The notes: generated by a model from the letters alone, not told the origin. A DNA stretch of 8,138 bases from CAYVQE01 sp964633205 (GCA_964633205.1 CAZWFN010000215.1:1-8138), one strand, 5' to 3'. Shown: positions 1 through 7,477, numbered from the stretch's first letter. Program-made: numbers and translations.

Positions 1-47
1 GCACCAACCCGGCGGACTTCGACCCGCCGGCCTGCTTCCCGCAGTAG
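1..47 (+). CDS. C-terminal end of an unidentified upstream gene (partial)
   Basis: In the third frame the window opens with TNPADFDPPACFPQ and then a TAG stop at 45-47. All 14 visible sense codons end in G or C, which matches the codon habit of the certain genes in this window. The stop lies 14 bases before the stem of a strong intrinsic terminator, as expected for the last gene of a transcript. The other two forward frames stay open through the terminator, which makes them poor candidates. Fourteen residues are too few to assign a family. The proline-rich tail with one cysteine gives no functional hint. Confidence 0.5.
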   Translation, partial: TNPADFDPPACFPQ

Positions 48-61
48 CGGTACCAAGGCGT

Positions 62-99
62 GGCGGGGTCGGCGACGCGCGCTCCGGCCCCGCCTTTTT
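62..99 (+). terminator. Rho-independent terminator of the upstream gene
   Basis: GGCGGGGTCGG at 62-72 pairs with CCGGCCCCGCC at 84-94. This gives an 11-bp stem with a single G-T wobble and an 11-base loop (73-83), followed directly by TTTTT at 95-99 and more pyrimidines. The orientation fits the + strand, so it closes the gene ending at 47 and insulates guaB from read-through. Confidence 0.88.
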
Positions 100-133
100 C
101 TTCCCGCCCGACCGCACTCTTTTATCGCGCTGT

Positions 134-189
134 CCGAACGCCCCTTTCGATCGCCCCCCGCGATCGCTGCGCTTGATTTTCGCGTTCGG
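134..189. promoter_or_regulatory. Nested inverted repeats over the guaB promoter
   Basis: Two perfect inverted repeats are nested here. The outer arms are CCGAACGC at 134-141 and GCGTTCGG at 182-189. The inner arms are CGATCGC at 148-154 and GCGATCG at 160-166, around a loop of five C. The outer right arm sits in the spacer between the predicted -35 and -10, and the inner pair ends six bases before the -35. This is a plausible position for an operator controlling guaB. The sequence does not resemble the Escherichia coli PurR box, and no regulator can be named. It could also be chance in GC-rich DNA. Confidence 0.35.
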
Positions 190-201
190 TTGGGGTACCT
201 T
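173..201 (+). promoter_or_regulatory. Sigma70-type promoter of guaBA
   Basis: TTGATT at 173-178 and TACCTT at 196-201 are separated by the ideal 17 bp. Transcription would start near 208, leaving a leader of only about 23 bases before the guaB ATG. That leader is too short for a purine riboswitch. A GGGAG Shine-Dalgarno at 221-225 sits five bases before the start codon. No better hexamer pair is seen between the terminator and guaB. Confidence 0.65.
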
Positions 202-230
202 CCGCCAACCGCTGCGGACCGGGAGCTTCA

Positions 231-1694
<1,464 letters not shown>

Positions 1695-1697
1695 ACC

Positions 1698-1711
1698 GGG
1701 AGGCGGCGATG
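1698..1711 (+). promoter_or_regulatory. Shine-Dalgarno that decides the guaA start
   Basis: GGGAGG at 1698-1703 lies five bases before ATG 1709. An in-frame ATG at 1691 overlaps the guaB stop as ATGA and would add six residues (MNREAA). It has no good Shine-Dalgarno in front of it, so the 1709 start is preferred. Weak coupled initiation at 1691 cannot be excluded. Confidence 0.7.
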
Positions 1712-3262
1712 CGCACGCCGGATGACGATCGCATCCTGATTCTCGATTTCGGCTCACAGTATACCCAGCTCATCGCCCGCCGCATCCGCGAGCAACGGGT
1801 ATACTGCGAGATCCATCCCTACGATCTGTCGCTGGAGCAGATCCGGGCCTTCGCTCCCAACGGAGTGGTGCTGTCGGGCAGCCCGCTCAACGTCTACGCC
1901 GCTGACGCCCCGCGTTGCGAGCCCGGGGTGCTGGAGCTGGGCGTGCCGGTGCTGGGCATCTGCTACGGCCTGCAGCTGCTGATGCAGATGCGCGGCGGCC
2001 AGGTGGCCGCGGCCCAGCAACGCGAGTATGGCCGGGCCAGTCTGACGGTGGACGAGCCCCGAGGCCTGTTCCAGGGCCTCGGCGCCGACGGGCCGGTCGA
2101 TGTGTGGATGAGCCACGGCGATCGGGTCGACGGTCTACCGCCGGGCTTCGTCCCGCTGGCCCACAGTCGCAACTCGCCCAACGCCGCGGTGGCCAATCCG
2201 GAGCGCGGCTGGTACGGGGTGCAGTTCCATCCCGAGGTGGTGCATACGCCGCGGGGCGAGGAGATACTGGCCAATTTCTTGTTCGGCATATGCGGTTGCC
2301 GGCCGAGCTGGACCATGAGCTCGTTCGTCGAGCGCGAGGTGGGCGCGCTGCGCCAGCGGCTGGGCGAAGACCACGTGCTGTGTGCCCTGTCGGGCGGGGT
2401 CGATTCCTCGGTGGTGGCCGCCTTGTTGCACCAGGCAGTCGGCAAGCAGCTGCACTGCATCTTCGTCGACAACGGACTGCTGCGCAAGGGAGAGGCCGCC
2501 CAGGTCGAGGAGGTCTTCGGTCGCCACTTCGGTATGGAGCTGACGGTGGTGCGGGCTGCCGAACGCTTCCTGGAGGCGCTGGCCGGGGTCAGCGATCCGG
2601 AGCGCAAGCGCAAGATCATCGGCCAGGAGTTCATCCGCGTGTTCGAGCAGCAGGCCGAGCAGCTGCCGGACTGTCGCTACCTGGCCCAGGGCACCTTGTA
2701 TCCGGACGTGATCGAGTCGGTGTCGGTGCGTGGTCCGTCGGCCACGATCAAGAGCCACCACAATGTCGGCGGACTGCCCGAGCACATGCAGCTCGATCTG
2801 GTCGAGCCGCTGCGCGAGCTGTTCAAGGACGAGGTGCGGCGGGTGGGCGAGACACTGGGCCTGCCGCATCACCTGGTCCAGCGCCAGCCCTTTCCGGGAC
2901 CCGGACTGGGCATCCGCTGCATCGGCACCATCGATGCCGAGCGGCTGGGGGTGCTGCGCGAAGCGGATCACATCCTGCAGGAGGAATTGCTCAGCTCGGG
3001 CACCCTGGATCAGACATGGCAGGCCTTTGCGGTCTTGTTGCCGGTACGCTCGGTGGGGGTGATGGGCGACGAGCGCACCTACGACGAGACCATCGTCATC
3101 CGGGCCATCACCAGCCAGGATGGCATGACCGCCGACTGGGCGCGCTTGCCTTACGCGGTGCTGGCCGCGGCCTCCAATCGCATCATCAACGAGGTCCAGG
3201 GGGCCAACCGGGTCCTGTACGACATCTCGTCCAAGCCGCCGGCGACCATCGAGTGGGAGTGA
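1709..3262 (+). CDS. guaA: Glutamine-hydrolysing GMP synthase GuaA
   Basis: The product converts XMP to GMP using ATP and ammonia released from glutamine. It completes the pathway begun by the preceding guaB. The chosen start gives 517 residues, close to the 525 of the Escherichia coli enzyme. The N-terminal class I amidotransferase domain (about 8-195) starts with ILILDFGSQYTQLIARR. It contains the nucleophile elbow GICYGLQ with Cys85, and FHPEV with His174 and Glu176, completing the triad. The ATP-pyrophosphatase domain has the P-loop SGGVDSS at 228-234 and FVDNGLLRKGE. The C-terminal dimerisation domain has QPFPGPGLGIRC (393-404), VGVMGDERTY and the invariant-looking tail SKPPATIEWE. An unusual point is SGSP at 56-59, where the common motif is SGGP; the changed position corresponds to the oxyanion-hole glycine of the E. 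coli enzyme. A 10-bp inverted repeat lies early in the gene. The gene is complete and probably cotranscribed with guaB. Confidence 0.98.
   Translation: MRTPDDDRILILDFGSQYTQLIARRIREQRVYCEIHPYDLSLEQIRAFAPNGVVLSGSPLNVYAADAPRCEPGVLELGVPVLGICYGLQLLMQMRGGQVAAAQQREYGRASLTVDEPRGLFQGLGADGPVDVWMSHGDRVDGLPPGFVPLAHSRNSPNAAVANPERGWYGVQFHPEVVHTPRGEEILANFLFGICGCRPSWTMSSFVEREVGALRQRLGEDHVLCALSGGVDSSVVAALLHQAVGKQLHCIFVDNGLLRKGEAAQVEEVFGRHFGMELTVVRAAERFLEALAGVSDPERKRKIIGQEFIRVFEQQAEQLPDCRYLAQGTLYPDVIESVSVRGPSATIKSHHNVGGLPEHMQLDLVEPLRELFKDEVRRVGETLGLPHHLVQRQPFPGPGLGIRCIGTIDAERLGVLREADHILQEELLSSGTLDQTWQAFAVLLPVRSVGVMGDERTYDETIVIRAITSQDGMTADWARLPYAVLAAASNRIINEVQGANRVLYDISSKPPATIEWE
1757..1806. repeat. 10-bp perfect inverted repeat within guaA
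   Basis: CAGTATACCC at 1757-1766 is the exact reverse complement of GGGTATACTG at 1797-1806, with 30 bases between. It lies inside the guaA coding region, about 50 bases after the start codon. The codons encode ordinary conserved residues (QYTQ and RVYC), so it may be incidental. In an mRNA it could form a hairpin. No function can be assigned. Confidence 0.45.
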
Positions 3263-3278
3263 TTATTCTTCCATCGGC

Positions 3279-3318
3279 GCCGGCTTGGATGAATGATCCG
3301 GACCGCCGGCCCGTCTTT
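3279..3318 (+). terminator. Weak candidate terminator hairpin after guaA
   Basis: GCCGGC at 3279-3284 and GCCGGC at 3305-3310 can pair. The stem continues inward with TTGGAT (3285-3290) against ATCCGG (3296-3301), two pairs being G-T wobbles, and a 3-base bulge (3302-3304) on the right arm. The loop is GAATG. Only a poor T stretch (CCGTCTTT) follows. It is correctly placed 16 bases after the guaA stop. The missing U-tract makes it an inefficient or Rho-assisted terminator at best. Confidence 0.3.
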
Positions 3319-3348
3319 ACATCCGGGGTCAAAGCGCGCTGCGCTGGG

Positions 3349-3376
3349 TTGACAGAAAGCCAGGATGCATGATAAA
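3349..3376 (+). promoter_or_regulatory. Sigma70-type promoter of the exported-protein cassette
   Basis: A perfect -35 TTGACA at 3349-3354 is followed after 16 bp by GATAAA at 3371-3376, which matches four of six -10 positions. Transcription would begin near 3383, giving a leader of about 40 bases. The stretch 3369-3411 is conspicuously AT-rich for this genome. It contains a small hairpin at the predicted start (CGAAA 3381-3385 against TTTCG 3389-3393, loop ATA). No regulator can be named. Its position argues that the three exported-protein genes are transcribed independently of guaBA. Confidence 0.7.
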
Positions 3377-3424
3377 AGTGCGAAAATATTTCGGAAAGTA
3401 TGTCTATTCCATCAGGAGGGTCCG

Positions 3425-4264
3425 ATGAGGATCGACAGACGCTTCGGCTGGTTGATCGCCCCGTGCCTGGTCTGTGCCGCCGGGTTGGCGGTGGCGCAGG
3501 ACGCTGGCGAGTCCGGCAAGGTGACGGAGGGCGATCTGAAGCTCGATCATGGTCAGGTCAACTGGACCGAGAGGACCATCACCGCCACCGGCAGCGGGGC
3601 GCCGGATCTCAAGGCGGCCAACGTGGCCGTGGCCCGGCTGGGCGCCGAGCGGGTGGCCAAGCTCGACGCCCTGCGCAACATCCTCGAGACCCTCAAGGGG
3701 GTACGCGTCAACAGCGATGTCACCGTGAAGAACGAGATGGTGACCTCGTCGGAGATGCGGACCAAGATCGAGGGCGTGGCGCGCAAGTTCAAGGTGCTCA
3801 AGACCAAGTACTACTCCGATGGCGGAGTCGATCTGGTGGTGCAGATGTCGCTGGACGGTCCGCTGGCGAGCACCTTGCTCGATGCGGGCGACAAGACCGA
3901 CCAGGTGCCCACCGACGGCAGCGCCAAGAACACCGGGCTGATCGTCGACGCCCGCGGCATGAAGGTGCTGCCGGCGCTGGCGCCCAAGCTGCTGGACGAG
4001 AGTGGACGGGTGATCTACAGCCCGTCTTTTCTCACCGAGGCGGCGCTGCAGGACCAAGGCGTGGTGGGTTACTACCGCGACCTGGGGGCTGCCAAGAAGG
4101 CGGACCGGGTCGGCAACAAGCCACTGGTGCTCAAGGCGCTCAAGACCGACGATGCGGGCAAGTCTAACGTCGTGCTGTCCAACGCCGACGCCGAGCGGCT
4201 GAGCAATCCGGACGCCGACTTGGGGTATCTGACCGAGGGCCGGGTCATCATCGTCATCGACTGA
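3425..4264 (+). CDS. Exported LPP20-domain protein
   Basis: This 279-residue protein begins with a signal peptide (MRIDRRFG, then a hydrophobic run to about residue 24) ending in AVA, a good signal peptidase I site before QDAG. Cysteines 14 and 17 lie in the hydrophobic stretch but are not preceded by a lipobox, so I do not call it a lipoprotein. Residues about 50-145 look like the LPP20 domain: TITATGSGAPD, a helix with A-x3-A-x2-DALR (74-84), GVRVNSDVTVKNE, and a GVAR segment ending in a YYSDGGVDLVVQMSLDG strand. A second conserved part (170-279) contains TGLIVDARGMKVLPALAPKLLDE, GYYRDL, NKPLVLKAL and the terminal strand GRVIIVID. I recognise this as a recurrent companion of the LPP20 domain in deltaproteobacteria-like genomes, but its role is unknown. 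The start at ATG 3425 is fixed by AGGAGGG at 3414-3420. A start at 3365 would lie upstream of the predicted transcription start and spoil the signal peptide. The protein is probably periplasmic or surface-associated. Confidence 0.85.
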   Translation: MRIDRRFGWLIAPCLVCAAGLAVAQDAGESGKVTEGDLKLDHGQVNWTERTITATGSGAPDLKAANVAVARLGAERVAKLDALRNILETLKGVRVNSDVTVKNEMVTSSEMRTKIEGVARKFKVLKTKYYSDGGVDLVVQMSLDGPLASTLLDAGDKTDQVPTDGSAKNTGLIVDARGMKVLPALAPKLLDESGRVIYSPSFLTEAALQDQGVVGYYRDLGAAKKADRVGNKPLVLKALKTDDAGKSNVVLSNADAERLSNPDADLGYLTEGRVIIVID

Positions 4265-4281
4265 CGGTGGGTACCGGGTGA

Positions 4282-4298
4282 AGGAGAGGGAAGCCATG
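4282..4298 (+). promoter_or_regulatory. Shine-Dalgarno deciding the start of the FlgT-like gene
   Basis: A purine-rich AGGAGAGGGAAG stretch begins at 4282 and leads to ATG 4296. AGGAG ends nine bases before the start. An in-frame GTG at 4278 would prepend MKEREA, which is acidic and has only a weak upstream GGTGGG. The 4296 start gives a compact signal peptide and is preferred. Confidence 0.6.
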
Positions 4299-5492
4299 AG
4301 ATGCTCGCTTCTGGGCTGTGTTGTGGCGGCGCTGTTGTTGGTGGGCGGGTCCGCGGCGGCGGACGAGGTCGAGACCATCGAGGTTCGCGGCGAGGCCGCC
4401 ATCCTGGACGACGACGAGGCGGCGGCCCGCGACAAGGCCATCGACGACGCGCTGCGCAAGGCGGTCGAGTCGGCGGTCGGCACCATGATTTCGTCCGAGA
4501 CCATCACCGAGAACTACCAGCTGATTTCGGATCGCATCTACTCGCGGGCCAAGGGCTACGTCCGGTCGTACAAGATCCGCGACGAACGCGAGCAGGACGG
4601 CGTCTACATCGTCGACATTCGAGCCAAGGTGGCGGTGGGCGCGGTGTCGAAGGACGTCGACGGGTTGGCCACGCTGCTCAAGCGCAAGAAATACCCCAAG
4701 GTGCTGGTGCTGGTCGCCGAGCAGAACATCGGCATGAACGGCCCCGCCTACTGGTGGGGCGAGACCGGTCCCGTGTCGATGAGCATGAGCACGGTCGAAA
4801 ACGCCCTGATGGAGAAGATGGCCGAGAAGGGCTTCACCTTCGTCGACACCGAGGTGCTGACGGGCAAGAAGTCGGTCAAGATGCCGGTGGCCAAGCTGTC
4901 CGACAAGCAGGCCATGCGCATCGCCGACGTCACCGATGCCCAGATTGTCATCGTCGGCCAGGCGGTGGCCAAGGACCAGGGCAGCCTGGGCGATCGTTTC
5001 GGCGACTCGAATATCAAGACCCGCAGCGCGCGGGCGGTGGCCAATGTCCGGGTGATCAACACCGACAACGGTCGGGTGATCGCCGTGGCCCAGATGGACA
5101 AGGGCAAGGGCTTCGGCATCGACGCCAAGCTGGCCGGCAACGAAGCGTTGAAGGACATCGGCCAGGATTTGGCCGAGGAGCTGATCGACAAGATCGCCAA
5201 GGCCTGGAGCCAGGAGCTGGCCGGGGCCAACCGCGTGCGGATGACGGTCAAGGGGTTGCAGTCGTTCGGCCATCTGCGCTCGTTCATGAAGGTGTTGCGC
5301 AACCGGGTGCGTTCGGTGCAGGACGTACGCAAGGACCGCTTCAGAAAGGGCATGGCGGTGCTGGAGATCGATCTCGAGGGCGACACCTCGGCCCTGGCCA
5401 CCGAGCTCGAGGCCAAGGATTTCGACGGTCAGTTCAAGATCGAAATCACCGATGTGACCAACAACGCCATCGGCGTCAAGCTGCTGCCCTGA
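4296..5492 (+). CDS. Exported protein with FlgT-like N-terminal domain
   Basis: The 398-residue product starts with a signal peptide (MRCSLLGC, hydrophobic to about residue 18), cleaved near GSAA-ADE. A cysteine at position 8 is too close to the N-terminus to be a lipobox. Residues about 25-115 match the pattern of the FlgT N-terminal domain: VETIEVRGEA, A-x3-A-x2-DALR (44-54), VGTMISSETITENY, and GYVRSYKI followed by DGVYIVDIRAKV. A central alpha/beta part (133-300) opens with YPKVLVLVAEQNIG, has an aromatic patch (YWW, 152-154), AQIVIVGQAVAKDQGS, and ends in a long helix. The C-terminal unit (about 310-398) looks like a small ferredoxin-like fold (FGHLRSFMKVLRN, MAVLEIDLEGD, AIGVKLLP). Vibrio FlgT builds the H-ring of the flagellar motor, but no flagellar gene is visible here, so flagellar function is not claimed. 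It follows the LPP20 gene by 31 bases and precedes the FecR gene by 28, implying one transcript. The fold assignment is by pattern; the biological role is unknown. Confidence 0.85.
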   Translation: MRCSLLGCVVAALLLVGGSAAADEVETIEVRGEAAILDDDEAAARDKAIDDALRKAVESAVGTMISSETITENYQLISDRIYSRAKGYVRSYKIRDEREQDGVYIVDIRAKVAVGAVSKDVDGLATLLKRKKYPKVLVLVAEQNIGMNGPAYWWGETGPVSMSMSTVENALMEKMAEKGFTFVDTEVLTGKKSVKMPVAKLSDKQAMRIADVTDAQIVIVGQAVAKDQGSLGDRFGDSNIKTRSARAVANVRVINTDNGRVIAVAQMDKGKGFGIDAKLAGNEALKDIGQDLAEELIDKIAKAWSQELAGANRVRMTVKGLQSFGHLRSFMKVLRNRVRSVQDVRKDRFRKGMAVLEIDLEGDTSALATELEAKDFDGQFKIEITDVTNNAIGVKLLP

Positions 5493-5510
5493 GGGCGGGA
5501 GCGACCGATT

Positions 5511-5531
5511 GGAGGGCCCCATGAGGATCGA
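5511..5531 (+). promoter_or_regulatory. Translation-initiation region shared with the LPP20 gene
   Basis: GGAGGG at 5511-5516 lies four bases before ATG 5521, and the coding start reads ATGAGGATCGA. The block 5511-5531 matches 3415-3435, around the start of the LPP20 gene, at 19 of 21 positions. This supports ATG 5521 over an in-frame TTG at 5509 that overlaps the Shine-Dalgarno. Confidence 0.7.
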
Positions 5532-6321
5532 ACCGAGCTTGGGCCGGCTCCGCTGCCTGGCGCTGGTGGCGGCGCTCGGGCTGTTGGCGGCACCCCTGGC
5601 CGCCGCGGGATCCGGGGTGGCCAAGGTCAGCCGGCTGCGGGGTAAGGTCGAGGTCAAGTACGGCAAGAAGGACAGCTTCGAGAAGGTGGGCAAGGGGACT
5701 GCACTCAAGCCCGGGGCGGTGGTGCGCACCGGCCGGCGCTCGCGGGTGGAAATCCGGCTGGCCGACAACAGCGTCATCCGTCTGGGTTCGAAGAGCGCCA
5801 TGACCTTGAAGCAGTCCATGTTCGATGGTTCGGACAAGAAGGTCCAGGCCCGGCTGTGGGGTGGCAAGGCCTATGCCCTGGTCAACGCCTTGACCGGAGA
5901 CGACTCCAGCTTCGAGATCAAGACATCGACCGCAGTGGCCGGCGTGCGCGGCACCGCCTTCCGCATCAACGCCAACGAGGACAAGAGCACCGTGGTGCGG
6001 GTTTACACCGGAGCGGTGGCCGTGTCCAACGCGCCTATCTACGCCAAGGCCGGCAAGCCGAAGCGCGAGGGAGCGTTCAAGATGCCGCGCCAGGGCGTCA
6101 AGCCGGGCGGGCCCGGCCGGGTCGAGGTGGCTGGACCGAGCGAGGTGACCAAGAAGGAGTGGGAAGAGATCGTGGCCAAGGCGATGCAGGAGGTGCGCGT
6201 CTCGGCGGCCGGCGAGCTGTCGGCCCCGGTGGCCTTCGATCCGAAGAAGGATCTAGAGGACGAGTGGGTGGCCTGGAACAAGAAGCTCGACGCCAAGATG
6301 AAGAACAAGCCCCACCCATGA
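5521..6321 (+). CDS. Exported FecR-domain protein
   Basis: The 266-residue product has a signal peptide (MRIEPSLGRLR, then a hydrophobic Ala/Leu run to about residue 29) cleaved near AAA-GSG. Residues 31-60 form a short leading strand segment (VAKVSRLRGKVEVKYG). The FecR domain follows at about 65-170 with GAVVRTGRRSRVEIRLADNSVIRLG, then KAYALVN and SFEIKTSTAVAGVRGTAFRI (132-149, with the hallmark VRGT), closing with VVRVYTGAVAVSN. The C-terminal 90 residues are basic, with a lysine- and glycine-rich linker and a helical tail ending in KNKPHP. Classical FecR is an inner-membrane anti-sigma protein with a transmembrane helix. This one has no membrane segment after its signal peptide and no neighbouring sigma factor or TonB receptor. 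It is therefore more likely a periplasmic or surface structural or ligand-binding protein. It closes the three-gene exported cassette. Confidence 0.88.
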   Translation: MRIEPSLGRLRCLALVAALGLLAAPLAAAGSGVAKVSRLRGKVEVKYGKKDSFEKVGKGTALKPGAVVRTGRRSRVEIRLADNSVIRLGSKSAMTLKQSMFDGSDKKVQARLWGGKAYALVNALTGDDSSFEIKTSTAVAGVRGTAFRINANEDKSTVVRVYTGAVAVSNAPIYAKAGKPKREGAFKMPRQGVKPGGPGRVEVAGPSEVTKKEWEEIVAKAMQEVRVSAAGELSAPVAFDPKKDLEDEWVAWNKKLDAKMKNKPHP

Positions 6322-6349
6322 GGTCCAACGGCATCGATCACCGAAGCGC

Positions 6350-7477
6350 ATGAACGGTGCTCCGCGACTGATCAGCCGACAGGCCTTCTACAGCCTGGTC
6401 GTCCTCGGGCTGGTCGGGCTGTTGCTATACTGGCTGCGCGGCGTGTTGGCGCCCGTGCTGCTGGCTTTCCTGGTGGCCTACATTTTCAGCCCGGTGGTGG
6501 AATTCTTGGCCAAGCGGCGGGTGCCGCGGGCGCTGGCCAGCGGCCTTTGCTTGCTGCTGATGTTGCTGCTGACCGCCGGCCTGCTGGCGCTGATCATGCC
6601 CACCCTGCATCAGGAGCTGCAGGGGGTCGCCAAACGCATGCCCGTCTACCTGGAGCGCATCCAGGAGTCGGCCCTGCCCTGGATCGAGACCAACCTGGGC
6701 ATCGAGGTGCCCGAGACCCTGAGCGAGACGCTCCAGGCGGCCAAGGCCGAGTTGGGCCAGCGGGTGGAGCAGCTGGCCGGTCCGGTCAGCCAGGTGCTGC
6801 GCCGCGTGCTGTCGGGGACGCTGAGCCTGCTGGCCTCGCTGATCTACTTCCTGCTGGTGCCGCTGTTCATCTTCTACTTCCTGCGCGACTACGAGAAGAT
6901 CGTCGGCTGGGTGCGCGAGCTGATCCCGCCGCGCCATCGGCCGCGGATGCTGGGCATCATGGCGGAGGTCGACGACGTGCTGGCCGGCTTTCTGCGCGGG
7001 CAGATGATCGTCATCAGCACGCTGGCGGTGGTCTACTCGACAATCCTGTCCCTGCTCGACGTGCCGGCGGCCATCACCATTGCCGTCACCGCCGCGCTGT
7101 TCAACATCGTGCCCTATCTGGGCACCATCACCGGGCTGCTGCTGTCGGTCCTGTTTCTGCTGCTCGAGGGCGCGGCCTGGACCAGCTACCTGATCGTGCC
7201 CGGCGTGTTCGTCTGTGTGGCCACCTGCGACGGCCTGTTTTTGACGCCCAACGTGCTGGGCCACAAGCTCGGGCTGGCGCCGATCATGGTCATCCTGGCC
7301 ATCCTGGCCTTCGCTGAGCTGTTCGGCTTCCTGGGCATCCTGCTGGCGGTGCCGGTCACCGCGGTGGGCAAGGTCCTGGTCCACCACGCGCTGCAGGCCT
7401 ACCGCAAAAGCCGCGCATTCACCGCCGCAGCCGACGATTGCCGCGTCGCGGACGCCCCCCGGGGAAGCCAGCCGTGA
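6350..7477 (+). CDS. AI-2E-family (PerM/YdiK-like) inner-membrane permease
   Basis: This 375-residue polytopic membrane protein has the hallmarks of the AI-2E transporter family (PF01594). Hydrophobic segments lie near 13-30, 33-53, 62-84, 155-178, 214-236, 240-270, 278-299 and 311-342. A soluble, mostly helical stretch (85-150) lies between the third and fourth. Family motifs include LVPLFIFYFLRDYEKI (169-184), AGFLRGQM (212-219), NIVPYLGTITG (252-262), LTPNVLGHKLGLAP (298-311) and FGFLGILLAVP (325-335). Known members have very different roles (AI-2 export, Na/Li-H antiport, unassigned), so no substrate is given. The start ATG 6350 has only a weak GAAG in front. It lies 28 bases after the FecR gene stop, so translation may depend partly on the upstream gene. 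Its TGA stop overlaps the next gene's GTG start. The last 25 residues are polar and presumably cytoplasmic. Confidence 0.93.
   Translation: MNGAPRLISRQAFYSLVVLGLVGLLLYWLRGVLAPVLLAFLVAYIFSPVVEFLAKRRVPRALASGLCLLLMLLLTAGLLALIMPTLHQELQGVAKRMPVYLERIQESALPWIETNLGIEVPETLSETLQAAKAELGQRVEQLAGPVSQVLRRVLSGTLSLLASLIYFLLVPLFIFYFLRDYEKIVGWVRELIPPRHRPRMLGIMAEVDDVLAGFLRGQMIVISTLAVVYSTILSLLDVPAAITIAVTAALFNIVPYLGTITGLLLSVLFLLLEGAAWTSYLIVPGVFVCVATCDGLFLTPNVLGHKLGLAPIMVILAILAFAELFGFLGILLAVPVTAVGKVLVHHALQAYRKSRAFTAAADDCRVADAPRGSQP

Noticed and set aside
202..230. A purine riboswitch before guaB
   Set aside because: The leader from the predicted start is only about 23 bases, too short for any known purine aptamer.
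1915..3372. A 485-codon open frame on the plus strand, out of phase with guaA
   Set aside because: It overlaps certain guaA sequence. Its product is low-complexity Ala/Gly/Arg, a typical frame-shift shadow in GC-rich DNA.
3425..3500. Lipoprotein signal in the LPP20 protein
   Set aside because: Cys14 and Cys17 are not preceded by a lipobox (Ala-Pro and Leu-Val instead), and a standard AVA cleavage site follows.
4296..5492. Calling this gene flgT and the region a flagellar locus
   Set aside because: Only the N-terminal module resembles FlgT. No motor, rod, ring or hook genes are present, and the central and C-terminal parts are not diagnostic.
4254..5867. A 537-codon open frame on the minus strand
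   Set aside because: It runs opposite two genes with signal peptides, recognised domains and good Shine-Dalgarno sites. Its translation is rich in His, Arg, Asp and Leu with no domain, as expected for the mirror of GC-rich codons.
6425..7387. A 320-codon minus-strand frame rich in Gln and His
   Set aside because: It is the complement of the AI-2E permease membrane segments, and the residue bias is explained by antisense reading of Leu and Val codons.
6350..7477. Autoinducer-2 exporter function for the permease
   Set aside because: The family name comes from one member. Other members transport different substrates, and no quorum-sensing gene is nearby.
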